Source of the DNA: Dickeya dianthicola NCPPB 453
Lineage (GTDB): Bacteria; Pseudomonadota; Gammaproteobacteria; Enterobacterales; Enterobacteriaceae
Reading direction: 5' to 3'
DNA: 64,000 nt
NCBI RefSeq assembly: GCF_000365305.1
Contig: NZ_CM001841.1
Coordinates: 1,889,100 to 1,953,099 of the forward strand
Positions within the stretch are counted from its first letter, which is position 1. The number at the start of each line of letters is the position of its first letter. The notes beneath the pieces were generated by a model, which saw only the letters and a list, made by a program, of their open reading frames with translations, searched no databases and was not told where the DNA came from. A program made the translations under genes and the position numbers. Positions 48,166 through 58,962 of the stretch are shown here, piece after piece.

Positions 48166-48746
48166 ACCTGTGCCCCTGACCACATAGCCATTTAAAATGT
48201 TAGCATTGAAATAAAACGATTTTATTCAATGTATTTTCCCTTTATGGTCCGCGCAAACCGTTCCATTTAGACCGTCTCTACACCGCAATAATATGGTTTA
48301 TGCGCAACACCAAGGCTCTTTTTCAGTATGCCGCATCGAAACGGGTGTACTGTTATCTGCCATATAATACCCATGATTATCTGTTTTTTTGCCGCGAGTT
48401 TGCTTCTGGTTGTTGCGGGAGAAAAAAGGCACAGTAAAACGGATTCACAGTAAAACAGGTCTACAGTAAAACAAGGCCAGACATTCCACGCGGATGATGA
48501 ACATAAGACATTGTCCCTCAAACGGCGTGTATCTCTCTGCTGGTGATGCAGGCAGGTATGGGTAGTTCAGCAGGGTGGCTCAGTCACGTGTTGTCGGCTG
48601 GTATTTGGCTGGCAGGCGATAGCTATCAACGCCTGCCGATGTTGGTTGCGGCTGGCGCTAACGCTGGCTGGCGAGACGGGATGGCTTCGGTAAAAAGGCG
48701 CATTCGGCGTTGATCAACCGGCGCCATTCTTCACCGAGGCCGGGGG
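48166..48746. other. Spacer upstream of the LysR gene and downstream of pflA
   Basis: No gene is supported in these 581 bp. An 84-codon minus-strand frame (48267-48521) has neither a ribosome site nor a recognisable sequence. The spacer contains the 16-bp repeats at 48430-48477. No clear pflA terminator is seen. Confidence 0.5.
48430..48477. repeat. Three 16-bp tandem units
   Basis: CACAGTAAAACGGATT, CACAGTAAAACAGGTC and TACAGTAAAACAAGGC are contiguous and share the core ACAGTAAAAC. Confidence 0.88.
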
Positions 48747-49487
48747 TTAGTACACCACGTTGTGGCCGTAACTGGCCAGAATAGCCTTGATGCGGTCCAT
48801 CGTATCCGCTTTGGGCGGTTTGATGCCATCCAGCTTGTATTCTTCGCCCATTGCCGTCCACTTGTGCTTGCCCAGTTCGTGGTAAGGCAACAGCTCAATC
48901 TTCTCAATGTTGTGCATTTCTTTGGTGAACGCCCCCAACTGGTGAGCGGAGGCGTCGTCATCGCTCCAGTCGGGTACCACGACATAGCGAATCCAGGTGC
49001 GTTGGTTCCGTTTGGCGAGATAACGAGCAAAATCCAGCGTACGGTGGTTGGAGACTCCCACCAGATTTTGATGCACTTCGTCGTTGAGTTGCTTGAGGTC
49101 GAGCATAACCAAATCCGTCACGTCCAGCAGTTCGTCAATCACCGGGTCGTAACGGCGGACAAAACCGTTGGTGTCCAGACAGGTATTAATGCCTTGCTCG
49201 TGGCAGGCCCGGAACCAGTCGCGGACGAATTCTGCCTGCAGAATAGCCTCGCCGCCGGATGCCGTCACGCCGCCGCCGGACGCATTCATAAAATGACGAT
49301 AAGTCACCACTTCCTTCATCAACTCTCCCACGGTAACTTCCTTGCCGCCATGAGTATCCCAGGTGTCGCGGTTATGGCAGTAGAGGCAACGCATCAGGCA
49401 GCCCTGAAAAAAAGTGATAAAACGAATACCGGGACCGTCTACGGTACCGCAGGACTCGAAAGAGTGAATGCGACCAATAACTGACAT
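48747..49487 (-). CDS. pflA: Pyruvate formate-lyase activating enzyme
   Basis: PflA is a radical-SAM enzyme that installs the glycyl radical on PflB under anaerobic conditions. The 246-residue protein has the cluster motif C30-LMR-C34-LY-C37 and the SAM block [16 protein letters not shown]. The segment [20 protein letters not shown] is also conserved. The ATG at 49487 follows GGAGAAACC and gives the E. coli length; the open frame extends 81 codons upstream but without similarity. It is downstream of pflB, separated by a terminator and 307 bp. Confidence 0.97.
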   Translation of the reverse strand: MSVIGRIHSFESCGTVDGPGIRFITFFQGCLMRCLYCHNRDTWDTHGGKEVTVGELMKEVVTYRHFMNASGGGVTASGGEAILQAEFVRDWFRACHEQGINTCLDTNGFVRRYDPVIDELLDVTDLVMLDLKQLNDEVHQNLVGVSNHRTLDFARYLAKRNQRTWIRYVVVPDWSDDDASAHQLGAFTKEMHNIEKIELLPYHELGKHKWTAMGEEYKLDGIKPPKADTMDRIKAILASYGHNVVY

Positions 49488-49794
49488 GCAAGGTTTCTCC
49501 AGGTTGGGCCGAGAAATAGCGGCCTTCGATGAGCGCAGTGGCGGAACTGCGACGCGGAGGGCCACAGTATTCACTCTGCGTCGAATCTGTTTTGTCAGCC
49601 AGCCAACCGGAATGTCGTAGCCGGCTGACAAAACAGGTTCTGATTTTTTCCGGCGGGAGTGGTGAAAAAATTTCCGGGAGAAATTTTTAACGCCGCTTGC
49701 AGCGGCCCACAAGGGAGACGGGCAGGACACCCGCTATAAAAAGGCCCCACCGATGTGGAGCCTTTAGTTTACGCCTTTTCAGACCGACATGTAA
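49488..49794. other. Spacer between pflB and pflA
   Basis: The 307 bp contain the pflB terminator (49738-49766) and presumably a pflA promoter. No gene is seen. Confidence 0.5.
49738..49766 (-). terminator. Rho-independent terminator of focA-pflB
   Basis: On the minus strand AAAGGCTCCAC-ATCG-GTGGGGCCTTT is followed by TTTAT; one mismatch lies in the stem. It is 30 bp after the pflB stop. Confidence 0.88.
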
Positions 49795-52077
49795 TTAAAT
49801 GGACTGAGTGAAAGTACGAGTAATGACATCCTGCTGTTGTTCTTTGGTCAGCGAGTTGAAGCGAACGGCATAACCGGATACACGGATGGTCAACTGCGGA
49901 TATTTCTCCGGGTTTTCCATTGCGTCCAGCAGCATTTCACGGTTCATCACGTTGACGTTCAGGTGCTGGCCGCCTTCGATGTTGGCTTCGTGGTGGAAGT
50001 AACCATCCATCAGGCCTGCCAGGTTGGTTTTACGTACGTCGTCGTCTTTACCCAGTGCGTTCGGCACGATAGAGAAGGTATAGGAGATACCATCTTTCGC
50101 GTAGGCGAACGGCAGTTTAGCTACGGAGGTCAGAGAGGCGACAGCGCCTTTCTGGTCACGGCCGTGCATCGGGTTAGCGCCCGGTCCGAACGGTGCGCCG
50201 GCGCGACGACCATCCGGGGTGTTACCGGTTTTCTTACCGTATACCACGTTGGAGGTGATGGTCAGTACGGACTGAGTCGGTGTGGCGCCACGGTAGGTAT
50301 TCAGTTTCTGAATTTTCTTCATGAAACGTTCTACCAGGTCACAAGCCAGGTCATCAACGCGCGGATCGTTGTTACCGAACTGCGGGTATTCGCCTTCAAT
50401 GTCGAAGTCAACAGCCAGACCGTTTTCGTCACGGACCGGTTTCACTTTGGCATATTTGATAGCGGACAGGGAGTCAGCAGCGACGGACAGACCTGCGATA
50501 CCACACGCCATAGTACGGAACACATCACGGTCATGCAGCGCCATCAACGATGCTTCATAGCTGTACTTGTCGTGCATGTAATGAATGATGTTCAGCGCGG
50601 TGACATATTGTTTAGCCAGCCAGTCCATGAAGTGATCCGTACGTTCCATCACTTCGTCAAAGTTCAGCACGTCGCCTTTGATCGGTTCGGATTTCGGACC
50701 CACTTGCATTTTCAGTTTTTCGTCCACGCCGCCGTTGATAGCGTACAGCATGGTTTTCGCCAGGTTAGCGCGAGCGCCGAAGAACTGCATTTGTTTACCA
50801 ATTACCATCGGGCTTACACAACAGGCGATCGCGTAATCGTCGTTGTTGAAGTCTGGACGCATCAGATCATCGTTCTCGTACTGCAGAGACGAGGTGTCGA
50901 TGGACACTTTAGCAGCGAATTTCTTGAAGTTCAGCGGCAGCTTTTCAGACCACAGGATGGTCATGTTCGGCTCCGGAGACGGCCCCATAGTGTACAGGGT
51001 GTTCAGGAAGCGGAAGCTGTTTTTGGTAACCAGCGTACGGCCGTCCAGACCCATACCAGCCAGAGACTCGGTTGCCCAGATAGGGTCGCCAGAGAACAGC
51101 TCGTCGTATTCCGGGGTGCGCAGGAAACGGACCATACGCAGTTTCATCACCAGATGGTCGATCAGCTCCTGAGCGTCCTGTTCGGTGATTTTGCCTGCTT
51201 TCAGATCGCGTTCGATGTAGATGTCCAGGAAGGTGGACACGCGACCGAAGGACATGGCAGCGCCGTTCTGAGACTTAACCGCAGCCAGGTAACCGAAGTA
51301 GGTCCACTGCACGGCTTCCTGAGCAGTTGTTGCCGGGTTGGAGATATCGCAGCCATATTTGGCAGCCATTTCTTTGATCTGACCCAGAGCGCGATGCTGT
51401 TCAGCAATTTCTTCACGCAGACGAATAGTCGCTTCCAGATCTTCACCATTTTCCAGTTTGGACTGCAGGGAAGTGAACTGGGCGAATTTGTCCGCCATCA
51501 GGTAGTCGATACCGTACAGCGCTATACGGCGGTAGTCGCCGATGATGCGGCCACGGCCGTAGGCATCCGGCAAACCGGTCAGCACGCCGGATTTACGGCA
51601 GCGCAGGATATCTGGGGTGTAGACGTCGAAAACGCCCTGGTTGTGAGTTTTGCGGTAGTCAGTGAAGATTTTCTTCAGTTGAGGATCCAGCTCGCGGTCG
51701 TACGCTTTGCAGGAGCTGTCTACCATTTTGATTCCGCCAAACGGGATAATCGCGCGTTTCAGCGGAGCATCAGTCTGCAGACCGACGATTTTTTCCAGGT
51801 TCTTGCTGATGTAGCCCGCATCGTGAGAGGTGATGGTCGCAGCAACGTCTGTGTCGAAATCAACCGGCGCATGGGTGCGGTTTTCCTGCTTGATGCCTTC
51901 CATCACCTTGTCCCACAGGGCGTCGGTCGCCTTGGTGGCACCGGCCAGGAAGGATTCGTCACCTTCAAACGGTGCGTAGTTTTTCTGAATGAAGTCACGC
52001 ACGTTGACGCCATTCTGCCATTCACCTTTGCTAAAACCTTCCCAAGCCTGGGCGATTTTCTCGTTAAGTTCGGTCAT
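49795..52077 (-). CDS. pflB: Formate C-acetyltransferase (pyruvate formate-lyase)
   Basis: PflB converts pyruvate and CoA to acetyl-CoA and formate in anaerobic cells. The 760-residue protein has the adjacent catalytic cysteines in [11 protein letters not shown] and the glycyl-radical loop [13 protein letters not shown] near the C-terminus, with the radical glycine at about residue 735. The length equals E. coli PflB. It is cotranscribed with focA, 56 bp upstream. The opposite strand is open for 766 codons, which reflects codon bias rather than a gene. Confidence 0.98.
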   Translation of the reverse strand: MTELNEKIAQAWEGFSKGEWQNGVNVRDFIQKNYAPFEGDESFLAGATKATDALWDKVMEGIKQENRTHAPVDFDTDVAATITSHDAGYISKNLEKIVGLQTDAPLKRAIIPFGGIKMVDSSCKAYDRELDPQLKKIFTDYRKTHNQGVFDVYTPDILRCRKSGVLTGLPDAYGRGRIIGDYRRIALYGIDYLMADKFAQFTSLQSKLENGEDLEATIRLREEIAEQHRALGQIKEMAAKYGCDISNPATTAQEAVQWTYFGYLAAVKSQNGAAMSFGRVSTFLDIYIERDLKAGKITEQDAQELIDHLVMKLRMVRFLRTPEYDELFSGDPIWATESLAGMGLDGRTLVTKNSFRFLNTLYTMGPSPEPNMTILWSEKLPLNFKKFAAKVSIDTSSLQYENDDLMRPDFNNDDYAIACCVSPMVIGKQMQFFGARANLAKTMLYAINGGVDEKLKMQVGPKSEPIKGDVLNFDEVMERTDHFMDWLAKQYVTALNIIHYMHDKYSYEASLMALHDRDVFRTMACGIAGLSVAADSLSAIKYAKVKPVRDENGLAVDFDIEGEYPQFGNNDPRVDDLACDLVERFMKKIQKLNTYRGATPTQSVLTITSNVVYGKKTGNTPDGRRAGAPFGPGANPMHGRDQKGAVASLTSVAKLPFAYAKDGISYTFSIVPNALGKDDDVRKTNLAGLMDGYFHHEANIEGGQHLNVNVMNREMLLDAMENPEKYPQLTIRVSGYAVRFNSLTKEQQQDVITRTFTQSI

Positions 52078-52133
52078 ATTACACCTACCTTTGATTTAGA
52101 TTTTTATAACCCGACGTTGCGGCCGACAGCAGC

Positions 52134-52991
52134 TTAGTGCTGATCTCCACCGCGCAAATAGATAGCCCAATAGGTCAACCCTACCAGCAATCCACCGCCA
52201 ATGATGTTGCCGATCGTGACAGGAATCAGGTTATCGACAATAAAGTTGCTGACGGTTAAGTGCTCAAACTGGCCCGGCGTCATGCTAATGGCGTGCCAGA
52301 ATTCATCTGGAGCGAAGTCCTTAATCACAATCCCCATTGGGACCATGAACATGTTGGCGATACTGTGTTCAAAGCCGCTGGCGACGAACATGGCGACCGG
52401 CAGGATCATGGCCAGCATCTTGTCGGTCAGGGTATGACCAGAGTAGCTCATCCATATCGCCAGACAAACCATCAGGTTCGCCAGAATCCCAAGGCATAAC
52501 GCTTCAACGAATGAATGCTCAAGTTTATGGCTGGCAGTCTGCAATACATTCAGCCCCCAGGCACCATTCGCTACCATGAATTCGCCGGAAAACCAGATCA
52601 GTGCCACGAAGAACAAGGCGCCAATCAGGTTGCCGACATAAACGTTGAGCCAGTTCATCCCCAACTGCTTCCAGGTGATACGGCCGCTGGCCTTGGCAAT
52701 CACGGTAAGCACCGTAGAGGTAAACAGGTCCGCGCCACAGACAACCACCAGCATCAACCCCATAGAGAAGCAGATGCCTCCTACCAGTTTAGCCATACCG
52801 TACGGCATGGATGAAGAGCCGGTGGTAGCGGTGATATAAAAAACGAATGCAGCTGAAATGAACACGCCAGCGGTAATCGCCAGAAAAAACGCAGTAAGCG
52901 GTTGTTTTGTTGCTTTATAGACACCGGCATCTTCAGCGACTTTCGCCATTGCCGACGGTAATAACAGGGTGAAGGGGTTGTCAGCTTTCAC
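52134..52991 (-). CDS. focA: Formate channel FocA
   Basis: FocA is a pentameric inner-membrane formate channel that works with PflB. The 285-residue protein starts MKADNPFTLLLPSAMAKVAE and has six spans. The family blocks KLVGGICFSMGLMLVVVCGA, WLNVYVGNLIGALFFVALIW and FEHSIANMFMVP follow. It is the first gene of focA-pflB. The upstream region carries an FNR-like site. Confidence 0.97.
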   Translation of the reverse strand: MKADNPFTLLLPSAMAKVAEDAGVYKATKQPLTAFFLAITAGVFISAAFVFYITATTGSSSMPYGMAKLVGGICFSMGLMLVVVCGADLFTSTVLTVIAKASGRITWKQLGMNWLNVYVGNLIGALFFVALIWFSGEFMVANGAWGLNVLQTASHKLEHSFVEALCLGILANLMVCLAIWMSYSGHTLTDKMLAMILPVAMFVASGFEHSIANMFMVPMGIVIKDFAPDEFWHAISMTPGQFEHLTVSNFIVDNLIPVTIGNIIGGGLLVGLTYWAIYLRGGDQH

Positions 52992-53052
52992 ACTAACTCT
53001 CTCTTAAAATTTATCTACGGTGAGATACTAACAAAGGGTTATTCGGCATAAT

Positions 53053-53066
53053 TTGACGTGGATCAT
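53053..53066 (-). promoter_or_regulatory. FNR-like site upstream of focA
   Basis: TTGAC-GTGG-ATCAT matches TTGAT-N4-ATCAA at 8 of 10 positions and lies 62-75 bp before the focA ATG. Confidence 0.5.
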
Positions 53067-53315
53067 ATCGCTGGAATTTATTAGGCTGATCAGGAGAGGC
53101 TTTATGGGGTATTTTCTATATAACATTATGATTTTTATTTAAAAAATTTTTTTTAAAAATTACAAAAACAGTTGAATTCAAGGGTTGGGTTTACCCATTT
53201 AGCGTTAAATAAAATAAGTTTTTGTAGTGATTCCATACTTGAGTTTTATATCATTTAATTTGTCATTTACCATCTGATAACAATAATGCTGTTATAAAAA
53301 TAAATACTCCGCAGC

Positions 53316-53361
53316 GATGCACTATATCCGTATAAAAAGATGCACTCTATCCATATAAAAA
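53316..53361. repeat. 23-bp direct repeat in the focA-ycaO spacer
   Basis: Two contiguous copies, GATGCACTATATCCGTATAA-AAA and GATGCACTCTATCCATATAA-AAA, differ at two positions. Confidence 0.85.
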
Positions 53362-53464
53362 TAAGGGAATAAGCGAGGCTTAAAATAGCATCGGTCGGGC
53401 TGTCACCCACGCTGATGTTGTAAAAGATATATACGGAAATACCGCCTTTGCCTGTGTTGGCGGC

Positions 53465-53495
53465 CTGACCGAATGACCTTCCGTCATCCGGTCAG
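53465..53495 (-). terminator. Nested hairpin after ycaO
   Basis: CTGACCG pairs with CGGTCAG and, inside it, ATGAC pairs with GTCAT around a CTTCC loop. There is no T run, so it is only a candidate terminator for ycaO. Confidence 0.45.
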
Positions 53496-53509
53496 CTAGC
53501 AGACCCGGC

Positions 53510-55273
53510 TTATTTTACCTGCCAGTGCTGGCGCTTGGCGCGTTGCAATTTTTCGTAAGCAGCCAGCAACGACTGGTGGGCTGGCAGTGCCTTCAGGTCA
53601 GCGTCGACGGTGAACAAACCGTAGAAGCATTGTTCGCCGGCAATGGCGGCGCTTGCGGCATCGACGGTGTCCTGCCCGTACATGCGCACGAACGCATCAT
53701 AGTATTGGTCGGGGTCGCGTTCAGGCTCCAGCGCCAGTTGCAGCAGTGTTTGCAGGCAACGGTAATAATTGCCGCGTGCCGGTGCGAAGACTGATTGGTT
53801 GAAATCCAGTGACCATTCCGCCCAGACCAGCGCCTGTTCCAGATCGCCGCCAGCCAGGGCCAGCATGGATTTCAGTTCACCAATACGCAGCGTGAGCCAG
53901 CCGTTGTCTTTACCGGTCGCTATCCCTAACAGCTCGCGTACGCGGGTAAAATCATCCAGCCCTTCGTCGTCAAGTTGCTGCAGTAAGGCCAGATAATCCG
54001 CCTTCTCCCATTGGCTATCCGGCAAGGACAGCAGGATTTCTCGCAGATGTGCGCCCATGCTGTTGTTCGCCAGCAACAGATCCTCCGCCGGGTAGATGTC
54101 CGACATGCCCGGCACCAGAATGCGGCAGGCGTACACCGACAGATGTTCGTAATCCGCGATATACACCTCTTGGTCTTCTTTATTGAAGATCGACATTAGC
54201 GTCGCGAATTCCTGCTCGGTGGTGCCGCTGAAGTTCCAGTCGGCGAAGGCATAGTCCGCATGGGTTTTAAACAGATCCCAGGAAATCAGGCCGCTGGAAT
54301 CGATAAAGTGAGTTTCCAGATTGGTGTGTTCTGCAACTTCCTCATTGTCGAACGTTGGCGGTGTGAATACGTCCAGATCCTTCAGGCCGCGGCCTTGCAG
54401 TAATTCGGTGACGGTACGCTCCAGCGCCACGCCGAAATCCGGATGTGCGCCAAACGAGGCAAAGCAGGTGCCATTGGCCGGGTTGAACAGCACCACGCAG
54501 ATAACCGGGTACTGACCGCCGAGAGAGGCGTCATAGGCGAAAATCGGGAAACCTTCCTGCTCAAGTGTGGCAATGGCTTCCACCACGCCCGGATAACGCG
54601 ACAGCACGTCGGGCGGAATCGCCGGCAGGCTGATAGCTTCGGCGATAATCCGATTCTTCACATAACGCTCGAATACTTCAGATAACCCCTGTACCCGTGC
54701 TTCATTACGGGTATTGCCTGCGGACATGCCGTTCGACACATACAGGTTGCCGACGATGTTCATCGGGATATAAACCGTCTGCTGGTCGGACTGACGGGTA
54801 AACGGCAGAGCGCAAATGCCGCGGTCGTGGTTGCCCGATTGCAGGTCCACCAGATCGCTGGCGATCAACTGGTGTTCCGGGTCATAAAAAGCGTGCAGAC
54901 GGGCATCCAGAATGCCTGCCGGCAGGCTGTCGTCCTCGGGAAGCGGGAACCATTTCTCGTCAGGGTAATGCACGAAGTCGCCTTCAGCGATCTGCTGGCC
55001 CAGATAAAAATCGGCAAAAAAGTAGTTGGTGGACAGGCGTTCGAAGTACTCGCCCAACGCGGAAGCCAGTGCGGCTTTGCGGGTTGCCCCTTTGCCGTTG
55101 GTGAAGCACAAGGCACAGTCGCGGTCACGAATATGTACCGACCAGACGTTGGGCACCGGATTCAGCCAGGAGGCTTCTTCGATGTGGAACCCCAGGTTGA
55201 GGAGCTGCTGTTGAAAACGGGCGATGGAATCTTCCAGGGCGGCGTCTTTGCCTGGGATAAACGTTTGGGTCAT
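53510..55273 (-). CDS. ycaO: YcaO, ATP-dependent YcaO-domain protein
   Basis: In E. coli YcaO enhances RimO-dependent beta-methylthiolation of ribosomal protein S12. YcaO enzymes in general use ATP to activate amide backbones. The 587-residue protein has the ATP-binding core (GKGATRKAALASALGEYFER, GMSAGNTRNEARVQGLSEVFERYVKN, with the Glu/Gln metal ligands). A C-terminal TPR-like domain follows. It ends KRQHWQVK and lacks the proline-rich PxPxP tail of azoline-forming cyclodehydratases, so it is not an RiPP biosynthesis enzyme. I chose the ATG at 55273 (MTQTFIPGKD) to match E. coli. It is divergent from serC. Confidence 0.95.
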   Translation of the reverse strand: MTQTFIPGKDAALEDSIARFQQQLLNLGFHIEEASWLNPVPNVWSVHIRDRDCALCFTNGKGATRKAALASALGEYFERLSTNYFFADFYLGQQIAEGDFVHYPDEKWFPLPEDDSLPAGILDARLHAFYDPEHQLIASDLVDLQSGNHDRGICALPFTRQSDQQTVYIPMNIVGNLYVSNGMSAGNTRNEARVQGLSEVFERYVKNRIIAEAISLPAIPPDVLSRYPGVVEAIATLEQEGFPIFAYDASLGGQYPVICVVLFNPANGTCFASFGAHPDFGVALERTVTELLQGRGLKDLDVFTPPTFDNEEVAEHTNLETHFIDSSGLISWDLFKTHADYAFADWNFSGTTEQEFATLMSIFNKEDQEVYIADYEHLSVYACRILVPGMSDIYPAEDLLLANNSMGAHLREILLSLPDSQWEKADYLALLQQLDDEGLDDFTRVRELLGIATGKDNGWLTLRIGELKSMLALAGGDLEQALVWAEWSLDFNQSVFAPARGNYYRCLQTLLQLALEPERDPDQYYDAFVRMYGQDTVDAASAAIAGEQCFYGLFTVDADLKALPAHQSLLAAYEKLQRAKRQHWQVK

Positions 55274-55538
55274 GGTTCGAACCTGAATGTGTGATGAGAA
55301 GGCTGCATCATACGTGGTTTTATGTGCTGACTCTATCCTGCATGTTGCGTATTGCGCGGCGTGTTCCGACGACGATGTAACAGAGGTTTCGTCGGGGACG
55401 ATAACAGGCGAACGAGTGCGCAAGTTTTCGGGCATCGGGGCAATAAGCATTGCAGGCAGGAAAAACGAGTGATAAAACCGATAGCAGGGTAAACTGATGC
55501 GACTTAGCCAGGTCGCTATTTATAGGTGGTGAGGGGAA

Positions 55539-56624
55539 ATGACACAGGTTTTTAATTTTAGTGCCGGTCCGGCCATGTTACCGGTAGAAGTGTTGCGTCG
55601 TGCAGAGCAGGAACTGTGCAACTGGCATGGATTGGGTACATCGGTGATGGAGATCAGCCACCGTAGTAAAGAATTCATGCAAGTGGCCAACGAGTCTGAG
55701 CAGGACTTGCGTGATTTGCTGAAAATCCCCTCGAATTACAAAGTGTTATTCTGTCATGGCGGTGCGCGTGCTCAGTTTGCTGCGGTTCCGCTCAACCTGC
55801 TGGGCGATAGCACCAAAGCCGATTATATCGATGGCGGTTACTGGGCGCTCAGCGCGGTCAAAGAAGCTGAAAAATATCTCACTCCACGTGTCATCGACGT
55901 GAAAACCCGCGTTGATGGTCTGCGCGGCGTGAAACCGATGAAAGAGTGGGTGCTGTCGGATGACGCCGCCTATGTTCATTATTGTCCGAATGAAACCATT
56001 GACGGCCTGGCGATTGAAGAAGCGCCGGATTTTGGCGACAAAATCGTGGTGGCGGATTACTCCTCCAGTATCCTTTCCCGCCCGCTGGATGTCAGTCGCT
56101 ATGGCGTGATTTACGCCGGTGCGCAGAAAAACGTCGGGCCGGCCGGCCTGACGCTGGTGATTGTGCGTGAAGACCTGCTCGGCAAGGCGCGCCGTGAACT
56201 GCCGTCGATTCTGGATTACAAAGTTCTGGCTGATAACGATTCCATGTTCAACACGCCGCCGACGTTTGCCTGGTATCTGTCCGGTATGGTGTTCAAGTGG
56301 CTGAAAGAGCAGGGCGGCCTGCTGGAGATGGAAAAACGTAATCAAGCCAAGGCCGATCTGTTGTATGCCACGATCGACGGCAGCAGCTTCTATCGTAACG
56401 ACGTTGTGCTGGCTAGCCGCTCCCGTATGAACGTGCCGTTCCAACTGGCGGATGCTGCACTGGACCCGGTGTTCCTGCAGGAAGCTCAGGCTGCCGGTCT
56501 GCACGCGTTGAAAGGCCACCGTGTTGTAGGCGGTATGCGTGCGTCCATCTACAACGCCATGCCGCTGGATGGCGTAAAAGCGCTGACGGAATTCATGGTC
56601 GACTTTGAGCGTCGTCACGGCTGA
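55539..56624 (+). CDS. serC: Phosphoserine aminotransferase
   Basis: SerC is a PLP enzyme of serine and pyridoxal phosphate biosynthesis. The 361-residue protein begins [19 protein letters not shown]. It has the PLP-lysine segment [18 protein letters not shown] and the C-terminal [19 protein letters not shown]. It is followed by aroA as in most enterobacteria. Its last codons and stop lie in the first of three perfect 22-bp tandem copies. Confidence 0.97.
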   Translation: MTQVFNFSAGPAMLPVEVLRRAEQELCNWHGLGTSVMEISHRSKEFMQVANESEQDLRDLLKIPSNYKVLFCHGGARAQFAAVPLNLLGDSTKADYIDGGYWALSAVKEAEKYLTPRVIDVKTRVDGLRGVKPMKEWVLSDDAAYVHYCPNETIDGLAIEEAPDFGDKIVVADYSSSILSRPLDVSRYGVIYAGAQKNVGPAGLTLVIVREDLLGKARRELPSILDYKVLADNDSMFNTPPTFAWYLSGMVFKWLKEQGGLLEMEKRNQAKADLLYATIDGSSFYRNDVVLASRSRMNVPFQLADAALDPVFLQEAQAAGLHALKGHRVVGGMRASIYNAMPLDGVKALTEFMVDFERRHG

Positions 56625-56673
56625 TAAATAGCGTCGTCACGGCTGATAAATAGCGTCGTCACGGCTGATAAAT
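56608..56673 (+). repeat. Three perfect 22-bp tandem copies across the serC stop codon
   Basis: Copies at 56608-56629, 56630-56651 and 56652-56673 are identical: AGCGTCGTCACGGCTGATAA plus AT. The first contains the serC codons for RRHG and its TGA. Confidence 0.97.
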
Positions 56674-56702
56674 ATAGTGCGATAACGTGCTGCTACTGAT
56701 TT

Positions 56703-56732
56703 TAAACCCCGGTTATCTGGCCGGGGTTTTTG
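56703..56732 (+). terminator. Terminator or attenuator between serC and aroA
   Basis: AACCCCGG-TTATCTGG-CCGGGGTT followed by T5 is a good intrinsic terminator 80 bp after serC. serC and aroA are one operon in E. coli, so this may only lower aroA expression. Confidence 0.8.
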
Positions 56733-56759
56733 TGTTAACTCTTGGAGAACATGTTTCAC

Positions 56760-58049
56760 ATGCAGGAATCCCTGACCCTACAACCGATTTCATTGATTAA
56801 CGGCACGATCAATCTGCCGGGTTCCAAAAGCGTGTCCAATCGTGCATTGCTGTTGGCGGCATTGGCAAAAGGTACGACTCGACTGACCAACCTGCTGGAC
56901 AGCGACGATGTTCGTCATATGCTCAATGCCCTGAGCGCGATGGGCGTTGAGTATCGCCTGTCGGACAGCCGCACAGAGTGCGAGATCGTCGGTGTAGGGC
57001 ATGCATTAACGGCGTCTGCGCCGCTGGAGTTGTTTTTAGGAAATGCCGGGACGGCGATGCGCCCGCTGGCCGCTGCGCTGTGCCTGACTGATGGCGATAT
57101 CGTGTTGACCGGCGAACCTCGCATGAAAGAACGTCCGATTGGCCACCTGGTGGATGCGTTGCGGCAGGGGGGAGCGCGTATCGACTATCTGGAGCAGGAA
57201 AATTATCCGCCGCTGCGCCTGCAAGGGGGCTTCAAAGGCGGAGACATCAGTGTAGACGGTTCGGTATCCAGCCAGTTTCTCACTGCGTTGTTAATGACGG
57301 CGCCGTTGGCTGCGCGAGATACGCGCATCAGCATTAAAGGCGATTTGGTTTCCAAACCTTATATCGATATCACCCTGCACATGATGGAGACCTTCGGCAT
57401 CACGGTGATCCATAACGATTACCAGACTTTCATGGTCGCTGGTAATCAGCATTATCAGTCGCCCGGACACTATCTGGTGGAAGGCGATGCATCGTCCGCA
57501 TCTTATTTTCTGGCGGCAGCGGCTATCCGGGGGGGAACGGTACGTGTGACCGGTGTCGGTCGGCATAGCGTGCAGGGCGATATTCGTTTCGCCGATGTGC
57601 TGGAGAAGATGGGCGCGGAGATTCGCTGGGGTGACGACTATATCGAATGTCAGCGGGGTAATCTCCACGCCATCGATATGGACATGAACCATATTCCTGA
57701 CGCGGCAATGACCATCGCCACTGCCGCACTGTTCGCCGAAGGCGGGACTACGACGCTGCGTAACATCTACAACTGGCGCGTGAAAGAAACCGATCGTCTG
57801 ACCGCTATGGCGACGGAACTGCGCAAGGTCGGCGCCGAGGTGGAAGAAGGGCATGACTACATCCGCATTACGCCGCCAACACAGTTGAAGGTGGCCGAAA
57901 TCGCCACTTACAATGACCACCGTATGGCGATGTGTTTCTCGCTGGTGGCGTTATCTGACACGCCGGTCACCATCCTAGACCCTAAATGCACTGCCAAAAC
58001 GTTCCCGGACTACTTCCAGCAACTGGAACGGTTGAGCCAGCACGGTTGA
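56760..58049 (+). CDS. aroA: 3-phosphoshikimate 1-carboxyvinyltransferase (EPSP synthase)
   Basis: AroA makes EPSP in the shikimate pathway. The 429-residue protein has the class I signatures [36 protein letters not shown] and [15 protein letters not shown], and the C-terminal [17 protein letters not shown] start at 56760 ([12 protein letters not shown]) because related proteins begin there. An ATG at 56751 lies only 3 bp from the GGAGA site, and a TTG at 56742 is unlikely. Confidence 0.96.
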   Translation: MQESLTLQPISLINGTINLPGSKSVSNRALLLAALAKGTTRLTNLLDSDDVRHMLNALSAMGVEYRLSDSRTECEIVGVGHALTASAPLELFLGNAGTAMRPLAAALCLTDGDIVLTGEPRMKERPIGHLVDALRQGGARIDYLEQENYPPLRLQGGFKGGDISVDGSVSSQFLTALLMTAPLAARDTRISIKGDLVSKPYIDITLHMMETFGITVIHNDYQTFMVAGNQHYQSPGHYLVEGDASSASYFLAAAAIRGGTVRVTGVGRHSVQGDIRFADVLEKMGAEIRWGDDYIECQRGNLHAIDMDMNHIPDAAMTIATAALFAEGGTTTLRNIYNWRVKETDRLTAMATELRKVGAEVEEGHDYIRITPPTQLKVAEIATYNDHRMAMCFSLVALSDTPVTILDPKCTAKTFPDYFQQLERLSQHG

Positions 58050-58159
58050 TATTCCGACGCACAGGCCCGCAATACAGCTCCTCAATAATGGTTCTGTGCG
58101 TCAACCGTTAGCATTTAGCGTTATACTCTGGGTATTACCGTATTTGCCCGATCTTCTGC

Positions 58160-58263
58160 AGCAATAAGTCTTTAATTTCACGTTTGCTGCCACGGCAGGG
58201 TATAATGACTTATTGTATTGTCTACAATGACATGCGATTTCCCTGTTTTGTAAGGAGTGAGAG
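58160..58263 (+). promoter_or_regulatory. cmk leader and promoter region with inverted repeats
   Basis: A consensus -10 hexamer TATAAT lies at 58201-58206; I find no good -35. AATAAGTC (58163-58170) and GACTTATT (58207-58214) form an inverted repeat that spans it. ATTGTA-TTGTC-TACAAT (58212-58228) is a second palindrome. The ribosome site AAGGAG lies 8 bp before the cmk ATG. Confidence 0.45.
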
Positions 58264-58950
58264 ATGGCGGTGACTGCACCGGTAATTACGGTTGACGGGC
58301 CAGGTGGTGCGGGCAAGGGAACCCTGTGCAAGGCGCTGGCTAATGCGCTGCAGTGGAATCTACTGGACTCCGGCGCGATTTATCGTGTGCTGGCGTTGGC
58401 AGCCCTGCATCATCAGGTGGATATTGCCTCTGAGGAGGCGCTGGTGCCGATAGCGTCGCATCTGGATGTGCGGTTTGTGCCGGAAAACGGGCAACTGAAA
58501 GTTATTCTGGAAGGCGAGGATGTCAGTAATGAGATCCGCAGCCAGGAAGTGGGAAATACCGCGTCTCAGGCCGCCGTATTTCCGCGGGTGCGTGAGGCGC
58601 TGTTGCGTCGACAGCGCGCATTTCGCGAAATGCCGGGGCTGATTGCCGATGGCCGCGATATGGGAACAGTGGTGTTCCCTGATGCGCCAGTGAAAATTTT
58701 TCTGGATGCCAGTGCGGAAGAGCGTGGCAAACGTCGCATGCTCCAGTTGCAGGCGAAGGGCTTTAATGTTAACTTTGAACGTCTTTTGTCCGAGATTAAA
58801 GAGCGTGATGATCGTGACCGTAATCGTTCGGTTGCACCACTGGTGCCGGCACCGGATGCACTGGTGCTTGATTCCACGCACATGACGCTGGATGAAGTGG
58901 TCGCGCAGGCATTGGTGTATGTGCGCCAGATATTGCCCCAATCGGCCTGA
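58264..58950 (+). CDS. cmk: Cytidylate kinase
   Basis: Cmk phosphorylates CMP and dCMP. The 228-residue protein has the P-loop G12-PGGAGKGT, the conserved [16 protein letters not shown] and the block [21 protein letters not shown]. coli GPSGAGKGT has Ser where this protein has Gly14. It lies 104 bp upstream of rpsA, as in E. coli where the two are cotranscribed. E. coli ycaL, upstream of cmk, is missing here. Confidence 0.97.
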   Translation: MAVTAPVITVDGPGGAGKGTLCKALANALQWNLLDSGAIYRVLALAALHHQVDIASEEALVPIASHLDVRFVPENGQLKVILEGEDVSNEIRSQEVGNTASQAAVFPRVREALLRRQRAFREMPGLIADGRDMGTVVFPDAPVKIFLDASAEERGKRRMLQLQAKGFNVNFERLLSEIKERDDRDRNRSVAPLVPAPDALVLDSTHMTLDEVVAQALVYVRQILPQSA

Positions 58951-58962
58951 CGCTATTTTTTA

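Larger units (their letters stand above)
52992..53509. other. Regulatory spacer upstream of focA
   Basis: These 518 bp between focA and ycaO are strongly AT-rich at 53100-53360. They contain an FNR-like site (53053), a 23-bp direct repeat (53316-53361) and a nested hairpin after ycaO (53465-53495). No gene is seen. The E. coli focA-pflB promoter region is similarly long and binds FNR, ArcA and IHF; I cannot place all of those here. Confidence 0.55.

Noticed and set aside
48267-48521. 84-codon minus-strand frame upstream of the LysR gene
   Set aside because: It overlaps the 16-bp tandem repeats, has no ribosome site and no recognisable sequence.
49837-52137. Open frame of 766 codons on the plus strand opposite pflB
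   Set aside because: It is the exact antisense of pflB, has no recognisable domain, and is explained by strong codon bias in pflB that avoids stop triplets on the other strand.
53510-55273. Could the YcaO gene mark a thiazole/oxazole peptide cluster?
   Set aside because: It is the housekeeping YcaO type at its usual place between focA and serC, lacks the C-terminal PxPxP motif and has no precursor peptide or dehydrogenase neighbour.
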